Origin: 3107 sp965216225
GTDB taxonomy: Bacteria; Pseudomonadota; Alphaproteobacteria; Rhodobacterales; Rhodobacteraceae
Direction: 5' to 3'
Assembly: GCA_965216225.1 (NCBI GenBank)
Contig: CBDCFF010000019.1
Span: 1-64,000 of the forward strand
Length of the DNA stretch: 64,000 nucleotides
The notes under the pieces are model-generated. The model was not told the DNA's origin. It searched no databases and saw nothing but the letters and a program-made list of their open reading frames with translations. A program made the position numbers and the translations under genes. Below, one piece after another: positions 52,206 to 61,283 of the stretch (position 1 is the first letter of the stretch; the number at the start of each line of letters is the position of its first letter).

Positions 52206-53561
52206 TCATGTGTCTGCGTAAATCTCCGCCAGCCGGGTTATGGCGGCCTCGGGCGACAATTCCCCGCTCTCGCCCGTCTTCCGGCTGGTCAGTTCCACAA
52301 CGCCGTTCCTCAGCCCCCGCGGGCCGACGGTGATGCGCCAGGGCAGGCCGATCAGGTCCATCGTGGCAAACTTGGTCCCGGCGCGGTCAGCGCGGTCGTC
52401 ATAAAGCGGCTCCAGCCCGGCGGCGCAGAGCGCGGTATATAGCCCCTCGCAGGCCGCATCGGCCTGGGCGTCGCCCTGCTTCAGGTTGACGATGCCGCAA
52501 TGGAACGGCGTCACGCCCTCGGGCCAGATGATGCCCCTGTCATCATGGCTCGCCTCGATGATCGCCCCGGCCAGACGACTCACCCCGATCCCGTGAGAGC
52601 CCATGTGAACCGGCGCCTGCCGCTGGTTTTCATCTGCGACCGTGGCGCCCATCGCCTCTGAATACTTGGTGCCGAAATAGAATATCTGACCCACCTCGAT
52701 CCCGCGGGCAGAACGGCGGCGTTCTTCCGGCACCTGCGCCTCGAACACTTTCGGATCATGGGTTTCGTCGGTCCGTGCGTATGTATTCGTGAAGAAATCC
52801 GCGACTGCCTGCATGTCGGCGCGGCTGTCGTAATTCAGGCTGTCCACCCCTTCGCCAACATTGGCGAGGGACAGGTCCGTGACATTGCTGTCATAGAAGA
52901 CCCCGGATTCACCGGTATCCGCCAGAACCAGAAACTCATGCGTGTTTTCCCCGCCGATCGGGCCGCTGTCCGCCCGCATCGGGATTGCCCGCAGGCCCAT
53001 GCGCTCATAGGTGCGCAGATAGCTGACCAGATGGCGGTTATAGGCGTGAATCGCGTCCTCTCTGGTCAGGTCGAAACTGTAGCCGTCCTTCATGCAGAAT
53101 TCCCGCCCCCGCATGACGCCAAAGCGCGGCCGGCGTTCGTCGCGGAACTTCCACTGGATCTGATAAAGCGTCAGCGGCAGTTCCCTGTAGGAATTCACAT
53201 GCGCCCGGAACGTGTCGGTGATCTGTTCCTCATTGGTCGGACCATAAAGCATGTCGCGGTCATGACGATCCCGGATGCGCAGCATCTCATCCCCGTAATC
53301 GTCATAGCGCCCGGATTCGCGCCACAGGTCCGCCGACTGGATGGTCGGCATCAGCATCGGGATATGGCCGGCCCTGGCCTGTTCCTCATGCACGATCCGT
53401 TCGATCCGGCGCAGCACCCTGAAGCCCATCGGCAGCCAGGAATATATCCCCGCGCTTGCCTGCTTGATCATGCCCGCGCGCAGCATCAGGCGGTGGCTGA
53501 CAATCTGCGCCTCGGCAGGCGTCTCTTTCAGAACGGGAAGGAAGTAACGGCTGAGGCGCAT
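52206..53561 (-). CDS. proS: Proline-tRNA ligase (short alphaproteobacterial type)
   Basis: Class II synthetase, 451 residues, lacking the editing (INS) insertion found in the long E. coli form. It starts MRLSRYFLPVLKETPAEAQI; motif 1 region KQASAGIYSWLPMGFRVLRRIE, motif 2 FRDERRPRFGVMRGREFCMKD, motif 3 GSHGIGVSRLAGAIIEA, anticodon-binding domain from about residue 360. Stand-alone and convergent with tsaC. Confidence 0.96.
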   Translation of the reverse strand: MRLSRYFLPVLKETPAEAQIVSHRLMLRAGMIKQASAGIYSWLPMGFRVLRRIERIVHEEQARAGHIPMLMPTIQSADLWRESGRYDDYGDEMLRIRDRHDRDMLYGPTNEEQITDTFRAHVNSYRELPLTLYQIQWKFRDERRPRFGVMRGREFCMKDGYSFDLTREDAIHAYNRHLVSYLRTYERMGLRAIPMRADSGPIGGENTHEFLVLADTGESGVFYDSNVTDLSLANVGEGVDSLNYDSRADMQAVADFFTNTYARTDETHDPKVFEAQVPEERRRSARGIEVGQIFYFGTKYSEAMGATVADENQRQAPVHMGSHGIGVSRLAGAIIEASHDDRGIIWPEGVTPFHCGIVNLKQGDAQADAACEGLYTALCAAGLEPLYDDRADRAGTKFATMDLIGLPWRITVGPRGLRNGVVELTSRKTGESGELSPEAAITRLAEIYADT

Positions 53562-53673
53562 GTGGGGCGATCCCTTGCGAGAATTTCGGTCGCGAACCGT
53601 CTAGGACATCGCGCGCAGCCGGGCAAGGGGAGCCTTGCCTTCACCCCGGACGCCGCCGCCTGCACATGATCCC

Positions 53674-54819
53674 TCAAAGCGCCGCCCTGAACAGGGCCGT
53701 CAGGTTTTCCCCGGTCAACGTGATCGGGTTGCCGCCGCAACTCGGGTCGCTGATCGCACCTTTCACCAGTTCCGGGATTGCCTCCTCGGTCACGCCCAGT
53801 TCCGACAGCCTGCGCGGGATGCCCAGCGCGGCGTTGAATTCCCGCACAAAGGCGCGGAAGCCGTCGAAACCGCCCGCGATGCCCAGATAAGCCGCAACCA
53901 TGTCAAAGCGCTGCGCGATGGCGGGCGCGTTGAAGTCGAGCACGGCGGGCATACAGACAGCATTGGTGGTTCCGTGATGCGTGTTGAAATGGGCCCCGAC
54001 CGGATGGCTCATCGCGTGAATGGCGCCCAGACCCTTCTGAAATGCCGTCGCGCCCATGGCGGCGGCCGACATCATCTGGGCGCGGGCCTCAATATCGGCG
54101 CCATCATCACAGGCGCGCGGCAGATACTCTTTCACCAGCCGCATCCCTTCCAGCGCGATGCCCTGGGACATCGGATGGTAATGCGGGCTGCTGAAGGCTT
54201 CCACACAATGGGCAAAGGCATCGAGCCCGGTGCCCGCGGTAATGAATTTCGGCATCCCGACCGTCAGTTCCGGGTCGCAGATGACAGCGACGGGCAACAT
54301 CCGGGGATGGAAGATGATCTTTTTCACATGGGTGTCCGAATTGGTGATGACGCCGGCCCGGCCCACCTCGGACCCGGTGCCCGCCGTGGTCGGCGCCGCG
54401 ACGACCGGCGCGATGACATCACTGTCGGCGCGACGCCACCAGTCGCCTGTATCCTCGAAATCCCACACCGGCCGGGTCTGCCCCGCCATGAAGGCGACCA
54501 GCTTGCCCAGATCAAGCCCCGAGCCACCGCCAAAGGCGATCACCCCGTCATGGCCGCCTGCCCTGTAGGCCGCGACCCCGGCATTCAGGTTCTTCTCATC
54601 GGGGTTCGGATCAACGTCGGCGAACAGCCTGCGGCCCAGACCGGCGGCCTCCATCACGTCCAGCGCGGATCGTGTCACCGGCAGTTCGGCCAGCCCCCGG
54701 TCGGTTATCAAAAGCGGCGCGCCGATGCCCGCCAGCGCGCAGGCGTCAGGCAATTCCCCGATCCGGCCAGCGCCGAATTTCACAATCGTCGGGTAGGACC
54801 AGTTTCCAACCAGGCTCAT
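53674..54819 (-). CDS. Iron-containing alcohol dehydrogenase
   Basis: Group III metal-dependent alcohol dehydrogenase, 381 residues. NAD-binding part with FGGGSGLDLGKLVAFMAG and TTAGTGSEVGR; metal-binding His residues in AIHAMSHPVGAHFNTHHG. Its ATG overlaps the stop of the aldehyde dehydrogenase gene (ATGA), so both are made from one mRNA. Probable two-step interconversion of an alcohol and an acid through an aldehyde; the substrate is unknown. Confidence 0.93.
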   Translation of the reverse strand: MSLVGNWSYPTIVKFGAGRIGELPDACALAGIGAPLLITDRGLAELPVTRSALDVMEAAGLGRRLFADVDPNPDEKNLNAGVAAYRAGGHDGVIAFGGGSGLDLGKLVAFMAGQTRPVWDFEDTGDWWRRADSDVIAPVVAAPTTAGTGSEVGRAGVITNSDTHVKKIIFHPRMLPVAVICDPELTVGMPKFITAGTGLDAFAHCVEAFSSPHYHPMSQGIALEGMRLVKEYLPRACDDGADIEARAQMMSAAAMGATAFQKGLGAIHAMSHPVGAHFNTHHGTTNAVCMPAVLDFNAPAIAQRFDMVAAYLGIAGGFDGFRAFVREFNAALGIPRRLSELGVTEEAIPELVKGAISDPSCGGNPITLTGENLTALFRAAL

Positions 54820-56159
54820 GATGTCACCTTCTTCAGATGGCAGGATTTCGGACGGGTCAGGTTGTGATAGCCGATGACGGACAGGCCACCGCCCCGGCCC
54901 GTGTCCTTGCAGCCGGTCCAGCACAGACCGGGATCAGGGTAATCGGCCCGGTTCATGAAGACGGTGCCGGTTTCAATCCCGTCGCCCACCCTGGCTGCAC
55001 GCTCCACATCGCGGGTCCAGAGGCTGGCGGTCAGGCCGAACGCGCTGTCGTTCATCAACCGGATCGCTTCGCCATCCGACGACACTTTCATGATGCCGAC
55101 CACCGGGCCGAAACTTTCATCCCGCATCACCCGCATGTCGTGGTTGACGCCGGTCAGGATCTGCGGCGTCAGATAAGCGCCGCCATCATCCTCGGGGAAG
55201 GCGTCGATATGCGCCACCGCCCCTGCCCCCACCGCTTCGGCAACCTGCGCGCGCACCTCATCGGCAAAGCGCACATTCGCCATTGGCCCGATGGAGGTCT
55301 CCGGGTCCAGAGGGTTGCCCAGCCGATAGCCTTTCACGATCGCGACCGCCTTTTCGAGAAACGCATCGCAGAGGCTTTCATGCACATAGATCCGTTCGAT
55401 CCCGCAACAGCTCTGACCCGAATTGAACATCGCCCCGTCGATCAGCGTATCGACCGCCGCGTCCAGATCGGCATCCTCCATCACATAACCCGGATCCTTG
55501 CCGCCCAGTTCCGTCCCCACACCTGTGAACGTGCCTGCCGCCGCGCGCTCCATCGCCCTGCCGCCACCGACAGAGCCGGTGAAATTCACAAAGCCGAACG
55601 CCCGGCGCGCGATCAACCCGGCGGCGGCGCCATGATCCAGAAAGACATTCCGGAACACATCCTCCGGCACCCCGGCAGAACGGAAGGCCCCCACTATGCG
55701 TTCCCCCGCCAACAGCGTTTGCGTGGCGTGTTTCAGCACCACGGCGTTGCCGGCGATCAGCGCCGGCGCAACCGTATTGATCGCCGTCATGCAGGGATGG
55801 TTCCAGGGCGCCACCACAAAAACCACACCATGCGGCACCCGCCTGATGTAACGCCGGAAAGCCTCGTCTTCACCAACCTCGACATCTGCAAGCGCCTCTG
55901 CCGCAATCGCGGCCATGTGACTTGCGCGTTCGCTGAAACCGCCGAACTCGCCGCCATGGCGCACCGGTCTGCCCATCATCCATGCCAGTTCCGGCGCCAT
56001 CTCGTCATTCATCGCGCCCACCGCGGCCATCACAAGGTCGATACGCTCCTGCAAGGGGCGCGCCGCCCGGCCACTGCAAGCCGCATCGCGCGACAGGGTG
56101 CTGCGTTCGGCAAACACCGATCCATCAATCGGAGAGATACATTTCAATGTCCCGCCCAT
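54816..56159 (-). CDS. Aldehyde dehydrogenase family protein
   Basis: NAD(P)-dependent aldehyde oxidation, 447 residues. Starts MGGTLKCISPIDGSVFAER; PWNHPCMTAINTVAPALIAGNAVVLK (cofactor region), catalytic Glu in GVGTELGGKDPGY, catalytic Cys in FNSGQSCCGIERIYV, and ESFGPVVGIM. About 15 residues of the usual N-terminal helix between SRDAA and AARPLQERID seem absent by comparison with remembered relatives, which would be an internal deletion. It is first in an operon with the Fe-alcohol dehydrogenase. A recurring 33-nt motif lies 38 bases upstream. Confidence 0.92.
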   Translation of the reverse strand: MGGTLKCISPIDGSVFAERSTLSRDAACSGRAARPLQERIDLVMAAVGAMNDEMAPELAWMMGRPVRHGGEFGGFSERASHMAAIAAEALADVEVGEDEAFRRYIRRVPHGVVFVVAPWNHPCMTAINTVAPALIAGNAVVLKHATQTLLAGERIVGAFRSAGVPEDVFRNVFLDHGAAAGLIARRAFGFVNFTGSVGGGRAMERAAAGTFTGVGTELGGKDPGYVMEDADLDAAVDTLIDGAMFNSGQSCCGIERIYVHESLCDAFLEKAVAIVKGYRLGNPLDPETSIGPMANVRFADEVRAQVAEAVGAGAVAHIDAFPEDDGGAYLTPQILTGVNHDMRVMRDESFGPVVGIMKVSSDGEAIRLMNDSAFGLTASLWTRDVERAARVGDGIETGTVFMNRADYPDPGLCWTGCKDTGRGGGLSVIGYHNLTRPKSCHLKKVTS

Positions 56160-56196
56160 GCCTGTTTCTCCGCTTTCAGGGGCGTACTTCCCCCTG

Positions 56197-56229
56197 CTTC
56201 TTCTCTGCTGAAATACTCGCGCCGCAGGC
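56197..56229 (-). other. Recurring 33-nt intergenic motif, copy 3
   Basis: On the minus strand: GCCTGCGGC, three bases, AGTATTT, then GCAGAGAAGAAG, in the presumed leader of the aldehyde dehydrogenase gene and pointing toward it. Confidence 0.7.
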
Positions 56230-56392
56230 ATCCGGGCGCGCAGCGCCCGCCCCCGAATCCGAACCCGCGCACAGACAATGACAAACCGCATCGTCACCGA
56301 TGGCGTCATCCTGATAAACTGCCCACGGCCACAGGTCCAGCCCCTCCCGGATGATCCGGGCGGCGGCGGGCGTTCTTCGCGAACATGCCCGT

Positions 56393-57244
56393 TCAGGCGT
56401 GTTCCTTCCCGGCATGTTCCCGAAGCATGGCGGACAGTTGCCGGGCGGCCTCAAGATGCGCCACATGGCCAAGCTGCCCGTGCGCCGCCGCCGCCTCCAG
56501 CCCGGAAAAAAGCATCCCGCCCACGCCCGCCTTGATCATCGGGCGATCGGGCACCAGTTCAACCAGCCGGACCCCGGGGGCCTCAAGGCGGTCGAGCATT
56601 GCCCGCGTCACGAAAAGCGGATCACTGCCAAGGGATTTGCCCTCTGCGTGCCACGCCACCGCGCGGTCGGAAAACCACAACAGGATGACCGGCCCGCCGA
56701 TGGCTGTCAGCAGCCGTTCCATCCTGGCGACCCAGGCGCGCCGAAGCTCATTGCGGACCTGCGCGAACCGGCGGCGCGAGACCGACAGAAGCGTCGTCAG
56801 AAGGTGCCGTGTAAAGTTGATTTCGGCAAAATCCACTTCGGGATACAGGGCTTTCAGCGCCGCCGACGGTTTTACGAAACGGTCATTGCGGCGCGGATGC
56901 ACGCAATAGTATCCATTTGACAGATTCTGCGCGCCCAGTATTTCGACAACGGTGGCACAGGCCGTCCGGCACACTTTCAGAACCTCGTCCTGCCCGAGAT
57001 AGACATCGACACCGGCATTGACGCATCCCAGGTTTACGGCGGGCAACCCGGTTCGTTCCGCGATCAGGTCGGGAAACGGATTTTCAAGAAACCGGCCATA
57101 GGTCTCGGTCCCGCCCAGATAAGCGACATGCTTCCCGGACCGCTCCTGTTGCGGCCCGCGAAAAAGCAGCCTCGAATCGCCCAGCCGGTAAGGGCGGTAA
57201 TCTATCAGGCTTTGACCATGTTCCGCGTAGGCCACAGCAGCCAC
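56393..57244 (-). CDS. DUF6473 family protein
   Basis: 283 residues, GTG start (an alternative GTG lies three codons later). Conserved DYRPYRLGDSRLLFRGP, YLGGTETYGRFLENPFPDLI, VNLGCVNAGVDVYL and ILLWFSDRAVAWHAEG. Found in Rhodobacterales; function unknown, possibly a sulfotransferase- or hydrolase-like fold judging by the GGTETYG motif, but I cannot support that. A 155-base gap separates it from hbdA. Confidence 0.75.
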   Translation of the reverse strand: MAAVAYAEHGQSLIDYRPYRLGDSRLLFRGPQQERSGKHVAYLGGTETYGRFLENPFPDLIAERTGLPAVNLGCVNAGVDVYLGQDEVLKVCRTACATVVEILGAQNLSNGYYCVHPRRNDRFVKPSAALKALYPEVDFAEINFTRHLLTTLLSVSRRRFAQVRNELRRAWVARMERLLTAIGGPVILLWFSDRAVAWHAEGKSLGSDPLFVTRAMLDRLEAPGVRLVELVPDRPMIKAGVGGMLFSGLEAAAAHGQLGHVAHLEAARQLSAMLREHAGKEHA

Positions 57245-57399
57245 CAGAGAATCAGTCCGATACAGATTTGCCCAGATTCGGTCACGGTTCTTTCCAAACC
57301 GCTAAAAGCGGGAATCGATGAAATCTTTACATGTCCGTGCCCCTTGCGCCCGGTTTGCCCGACAGCCTATGGTCTGCCCGAACAATCTGGGAACCGGAC

Positions 57400-58275
57400 A
57401 TGAACATCAATTCGATCGGGATCGTGGGCGCCGGGCAGATGGGCAATGGCATTGCCCATGTCTGCGCCCTGGCAGGGTATGACGTGGTCCTCAATGACAT
57501 CTTGCAGGATCAGCTTGATCAGGCGCACGCGCTGATCGAAAGGAACATGGACCGGCAGACCGCGCGAAACCTGATTTCAGTGCAGGACAAGGATGCGGCG
57601 CTGGCTCGTATCAGGACCACCATGACACTTGCCGACGCCGGGCAAACCGATCTGGTGATCGAAGCGGCCACGGAACGGGAAAACGTCAAGAACGCGATTT
57701 TCAAGGGTCTGCTGCCGCATCTGAAACCAGAGACGATCCTGACCTCGAACACATCGTCGATCTCGATCACCCGTCTGGCCAGCCGGACCGACCGTCCAGA
57801 GCGCTTCATGGGGTTCCATTTCATGAACCCGGTTCCGGTCATGCAACTCGTCGAACTGATCCGGGGCATCGCGACGGATGACGCCACCTATCAGACCTGT
57901 CTTTCGGTGGTGGAACGGCTGGGCAAGACCGCCGCCAGCGCCGAGGATTTCCCCGCCTTCATCGTCAACCGCATCCTGATGCCGATGATCAATGAGGCCG
58001 TCTACACGCTCTATGAAGGGGTCGGATCGGTCGCCTCGATCGACAGCGCCATGAAGCTGGGCACCAACCACCCCATGGGTCCGCTGGAACTTGCGGATTT
58101 CATCGGTCTGGATACCTGCCTGGCAATCATGAACGTGCTTCATGACGGGCTGGCCGATACCAAGTACCGGCCCTGCCCGCTTTTGACGAAATATGTCGAG
58201 GCTGGCTGGCTGGGCCGCAAGACGGAGCGCGGCTTTTACGATTACAGGGGCGGAAGCCCGGTGCCGAGCCGCTAG
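57400..58275 (+). CDS. 3-hydroxybutyryl-CoA dehydrogenase
   Basis: NAD(P)-dependent oxidoreduction of 3-hydroxybutyryl-CoA/acetoacetyl-CoA. 291 residues: GIVGAGQMGNGIAHVCALAG dinucleotide motif, SNTSSISITRLAS, FHFMNPVPVMQLVELIRG with the catalytic His, and NHPMGPLELADFIGLDTCL. Length is typical of the stand-alone (PaaH/HbdA) type. Followed 70 bases later by the ureohydrolase gene, probably separate. Confidence 0.95.
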   Translation: MNINSIGIVGAGQMGNGIAHVCALAGYDVVLNDILQDQLDQAHALIERNMDRQTARNLISVQDKDAALARIRTTMTLADAGQTDLVIEAATERENVKNAIFKGLLPHLKPETILTSNTSSISITRLASRTDRPERFMGFHFMNPVPVMQLVELIRGIATDDATYQTCLSVVERLGKTAASAEDFPAFIVNRILMPMINEAVYTLYEGVGSVASIDSAMKLGTNHPMGPLELADFIGLDTCLAIMNVLHDGLADTKYRPCPLLTKYVEAGWLGRKTERGFYDYRGGSPVPSR

Positions 58276-58345
58276 TCGGGGAAATGCCCGGACGGTGCGC
58301 GGACCCCGGTTTCATGGTGGGGGGCACGGATCAGGGGAGGAAAAA

Positions 58346-59299
58346 ATGTCTGGACATGGTTACGAGGCAGGCCGTCTGAATCTTCCATTCGTGGGGATAT
58401 GCACCTTTGGCAAATATCCCTATCTGGAAGACTGGGATGCCATTGATGCCGATGTGGCGGTGCTGGGCGCCCCCTTTGATCTTGGCTGCCAGTGGCGATC
58501 CGGCGCACGAATGGGGCCGCGCGCCATCCGCGAGGCTTCGACGCTGTTTTCTTTCGGCCATGCCGGGGCCTACGATCACGAGGACGACATAACCTATCTG
58601 GACCCGGCAAAGGTGAAGATCGTCGATATGGGCGATGCGGACATCATTCATACCGATACCGTGCAAAGCCACGCCAATATCGAATTCGGGGTGCGCAAGA
58701 TCCTTGCCGCAGGCGCGGTCCCGGTTGTGATGGGCGGCGACCATTCGGTAAACATCCCCTGTATCAACGCCTTTGACGACCGGGGGCCGATCCATGTGGT
58801 GCAAATCGACGCGCATCTGGATTTCGTGGATGAACGCCACGGCGTCAGATATGGCCATGGCAACCCGATGCGCCGGGCGGCGGAAAAATCATACGTCACC
58901 GGTCTGACGCAGATCGGCATCCGCAATGTGTCATCCACCGCCCGCGACGGCTATGAGGACGCGCGCGCCATGGGTTCTGACATTCAGTCGGTCCGGCAAT
59001 TCCGAAAGCTGGGCGTGGCCGGAATGCTGGCGCGAATTCCCGAATCCGCGCGATACTACATTACCATTGATATTGATGCTTTCGACCCGTCAATTGCACC
59101 GGGGACCGGCACGCCCAGCCATGGCGGCTTTGTCTATTACGAGATTCTCGAATTGCTCGATGGTCTGGCGCGGCGGGGTGGTATCGTCGGTCTCGATCTG
59201 GTCGAGGTCGCGCCGGACTACGACCCGACCACAAGCACATCGACGCTGGCCGCGCAGCTTCTGATGAACATGATCGGCAGGATTCTGCATCACGGATAG
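58346..59299 (+). CDS. Agmatinase / ureohydrolase family protein
   Basis: 317 residues of the arginase-agmatinase family, hydrolysing a guanidino compound to an amine plus urea. Binuclear Mn motifs in order: MGGDHSVNIP, QIDAHLDFVDERHG, and DIDAFDPSIAPGTGTPSHGG. The first 51 codons of the longer frame are excluded because ATG 58346 has GGGGAGGAAAAA before it. Agmatine is the likeliest substrate, but related guanidino acids cannot be ruled out. Confidence 0.9.
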   Translation: MSGHGYEAGRLNLPFVGICTFGKYPYLEDWDAIDADVAVLGAPFDLGCQWRSGARMGPRAIREASTLFSFGHAGAYDHEDDITYLDPAKVKIVDMGDADIIHTDTVQSHANIEFGVRKILAAGAVPVVMGGDHSVNIPCINAFDDRGPIHVVQIDAHLDFVDERHGVRYGHGNPMRRAAEKSYVTGLTQIGIRNVSSTARDGYEDARAMGSDIQSVRQFRKLGVAGMLARIPESARYYITIDIDAFDPSIAPGTGTPSHGGFVYYEILELLDGLARRGGIVGLDLVEVAPDYDPTTSTSTLAAQLLMNMIGRILHHG

Positions 59300-59870
59300 A
59301 GTCTCCCCAACCGGGCAGAGGCGCCGGAATCATCTGCCCCCCGGTATTGCCAGGTTGTTTGAGGTTGGTCGCGAATGACCGGTCAAACGGTCATCAGGGG
59401 GTTATTTCTGCGGCGTATTCTGCCCGGAGGTTGAAGGCGTCGGATCTGGCGTGGCGGCAAGATGAGGCGGAGAGTTTGTGCCGGCGGGAGCGAAAGATCA
59501 GCATGATCCGTCATCTTCGCCATATCCTGTGCTTGTCATGCGCGACCAGGGCCCCGTGTATCCGTTCAGGCCTGTGGTGAAGACGGCGGTCGATCATACT
59601 CTCTTTCGGTCTCTGCCGACCAAGTGCAACGCGGTCCGACCGCCGCCGCTGCCCGGTATATGTGAGGTGCCGGGCAGCGGCTCCCTTATCGCAAAGAAGC
59701 CACATAATGTCATAAGACAAGCGCACCAGCAAAACATGGGATCAAACAGTACCTTTGTGCCGATTGACACGACTGGCGACATCGCGCCCCGCGCACATCT
59801 CGCTGCCCCGCGACCCTGACGGTGCGCTTGCGTTGGTCGAACAGGCGGCGGATGGCCTTGCCGCCCGGCT
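59300..59870. other. 571-base gap without a supported gene
   Basis: Between convergent genes. It holds a 7-bp palindrome ATGACCG/CGGTCAT with a 6-base centre (59375-59394) and an 11-bp hairpin (59646-59680). Short open frames on both strands show no recognisable family. Confidence 0.6.
59646..59680. repeat. Perfect 11-bp inverted repeat (hairpin)
   Basis: CCGCTGCCCGG (59646-59656) and CCGGGCAGCGG (59670-59680) with a 13-base spacer. GC-rich stem without a T-run; possibly a terminator-like stem for the ureohydrolase transcript or for the convergent secreted-protein gene. Confidence 0.7.
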
Positions 59871-60197
59871 TCAAAAGGTGCAGTACGCTTCGGCAGTGGT
59901 GCCGAAACTCAGGTAACGCTGCCAGAATTTCTCATCCGACCGGCGGTTGGACTGGCGCATCGCCTGGGCCTTGTCCGGGTCGGCAAGGAAACCGGCCGCG
60001 ATGCGTTGCTCTCCGCGCGTCAGGGTCAGATTGGCCACATCCTGTATGCAGCCGCACAGCCGCCGGTTTGCAGCCGCCCGACCGGATTGATTGCAGGCGC
60101 GCTCGATCACTTCGGCCTGTGCCTGTGCCGCCGCCACAGTTGCCACAGTCGCCACAGTCGCCATCAGAATGCCTGCCGCCAGAGGATGGGATTTCAT
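59871..60197 (-). CDS. Small secreted Cys-containing protein, conserved in Rhodobacterales
   Basis: 108 residues with an N-terminal signal peptide (basic MKSH, hydrophobic core with ATVATVATVAAAQAQA, likely cut after AQA). The mature part has IERACNQSGRAAANRRLCGCIQDVANLTL and ends FGTTAEAYC, so four cysteines could form two disulfides in the periplasm. Relatives in this order are sometimes labelled arginine transporter, which the sequence does not support. The hydrophobic core is made by a 9-bp tandem repeat. Confidence 0.8.
   Translation of the reverse strand: MKSHPLAAGILMATVATVATVAAAQAQAEVIERACNQSGRAAANRRLCGCIQDVANLTLTRGEQRIAAGFLADPDKAQAMRQSNRRSDEKFWQRYLSFGTTAEAYCTF
60133..60159. repeat. 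9-bp tandem repeat encoding the signal-peptide core
   Basis: GCCACAGTT, GCCACAGTC, GCCACAGTC in a row; on the coding strand this yields repeated Ala-Thr-Val in the hydrophobic core of the secreted protein. Confidence 0.88.
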
Positions 60198-60347
60198 GAT
60201 TCTGCCTCTTTACTCTGCCTTGCGGGGTATCCCCGTTCTTGTCCGGGGGTCATTATGCCCGAACAGGCGGATTTTTCAATCCGGCATGGCGGGCCATGCC
60301 TGCGTGTTGCACTTGTCCCGGCTGGCGGTCTCCGCTAGGTCAGGGGC

Positions 60348-61283
60348 ATGACGACACTCTTCATCACCCATACCGACTGCGACGCCCATGTCACCCCGCC
60401 CGGCCACCCGGAACAGGTGGCGCGGCTGGAACGGATCCGGGCGGCGCTGGATGCACCGCATCTCGACGATCTTGCCCGCCGTGACGCCCCCCTCTGCGAG
60501 GATGCCGACATCCTGCTTTGCCATCGCGAGGATTACCTTGGGCGCATCGTCGCGGCGGAACCCGTCGCGGGCCGGGTGAGCCTCGATGGCGACACCCACC
60601 TGAGCGCCGGCTCGGTGCAGGCCGCCCGGCGCGCGGTCGGGGGCAATATCGCCGCCGTCGATGCGGTGCTGGATGGCGAGGCGCAGAACGCCTTTGTCGC
60701 CTGCCGCCCGCCCGGCCATCACGCCGAAACCGCCACCGCCATGGGCTTCTGCCTGTTCGGCAATGCCTCCATCGCCGCGAAACACGCGCTGGAAAGGCGC
60801 GGGCTGTCGCGCGTTGCCATCGTCGATTTCGACGTGCATCACGGCAATGGCACGCAGGCGCTGATGTGGAATGAACCCCGCTGCCTCTTTGCCTCGACCC
60901 ATCAGATGCCGCTTTATCCCGGCACCGGCGCGCGGCAGGAACAGGGCGGGCATGGCAATGTGCTGAACTTCCCCCTCAATCCCGATTCCGGCGGCGAGGC
61001 AATGCGCACCGCGCATGACGGGGCGATTCTGCCCGCGCTCCGCGATTTCGCACCGGAACTCATCCTCGTCTCCGCCGGGTTCGATGCCCATCGCGCCGAT
61101 CCGCTGGCCAGCCTCATGTGGGAAACCGAAGATTTCCGCCAGCTTACTGCCGGTATCTGCAAGGTGGCCGCTGAAGTCTGTCAGGGGCGGGTGGTCTCGA
61201 CCCTGGAAGGAGGCTATGATCTGGCGGCGCTGGCGGCCTCTGCCGCCGCGCATGTGGAGGTTTTGATGGAGCATGGGGCATGA
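60348..61283 (+). CDS. Histone deacetylase-family protein (class II-like amidohydrolase)
   Basis: 311 residues of the HDAC/acetoin-utilisation/APAH superfamily, Zn-dependent deacylases of lysine or polyamine-type substrates. CRPPGHHAETATAMGFC (catalytic His pair), IVDFDVHHGNGTQ (Zn ligands), SAGFDAHRADPL and LEGGYDL. It leads an operon with xseB, ispA and dxs and overlaps xseB by ATGA; the link to isoprenoid genes is positional and common in Rhodobacterales. Confidence 0.93.
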   Translation: MTTLFITHTDCDAHVTPPGHPEQVARLERIRAALDAPHLDDLARRDAPLCEDADILLCHREDYLGRIVAAEPVAGRVSLDGDTHLSAGSVQAARRAVGGNIAAVDAVLDGEAQNAFVACRPPGHHAETATAMGFCLFGNASIAAKHALERRGLSRVAIVDFDVHHGNGTQALMWNEPRCLFASTHQMPLYPGTGARQEQGGHGNVLNFPLNPDSGGEAMRTAHDGAILPALRDFAPELILVSAGFDAHRADPLASLMWETEDFRQLTAGICKVAAEVCQGRVVSTLEGGYDLAALAASAAAHVEVLMEHGA

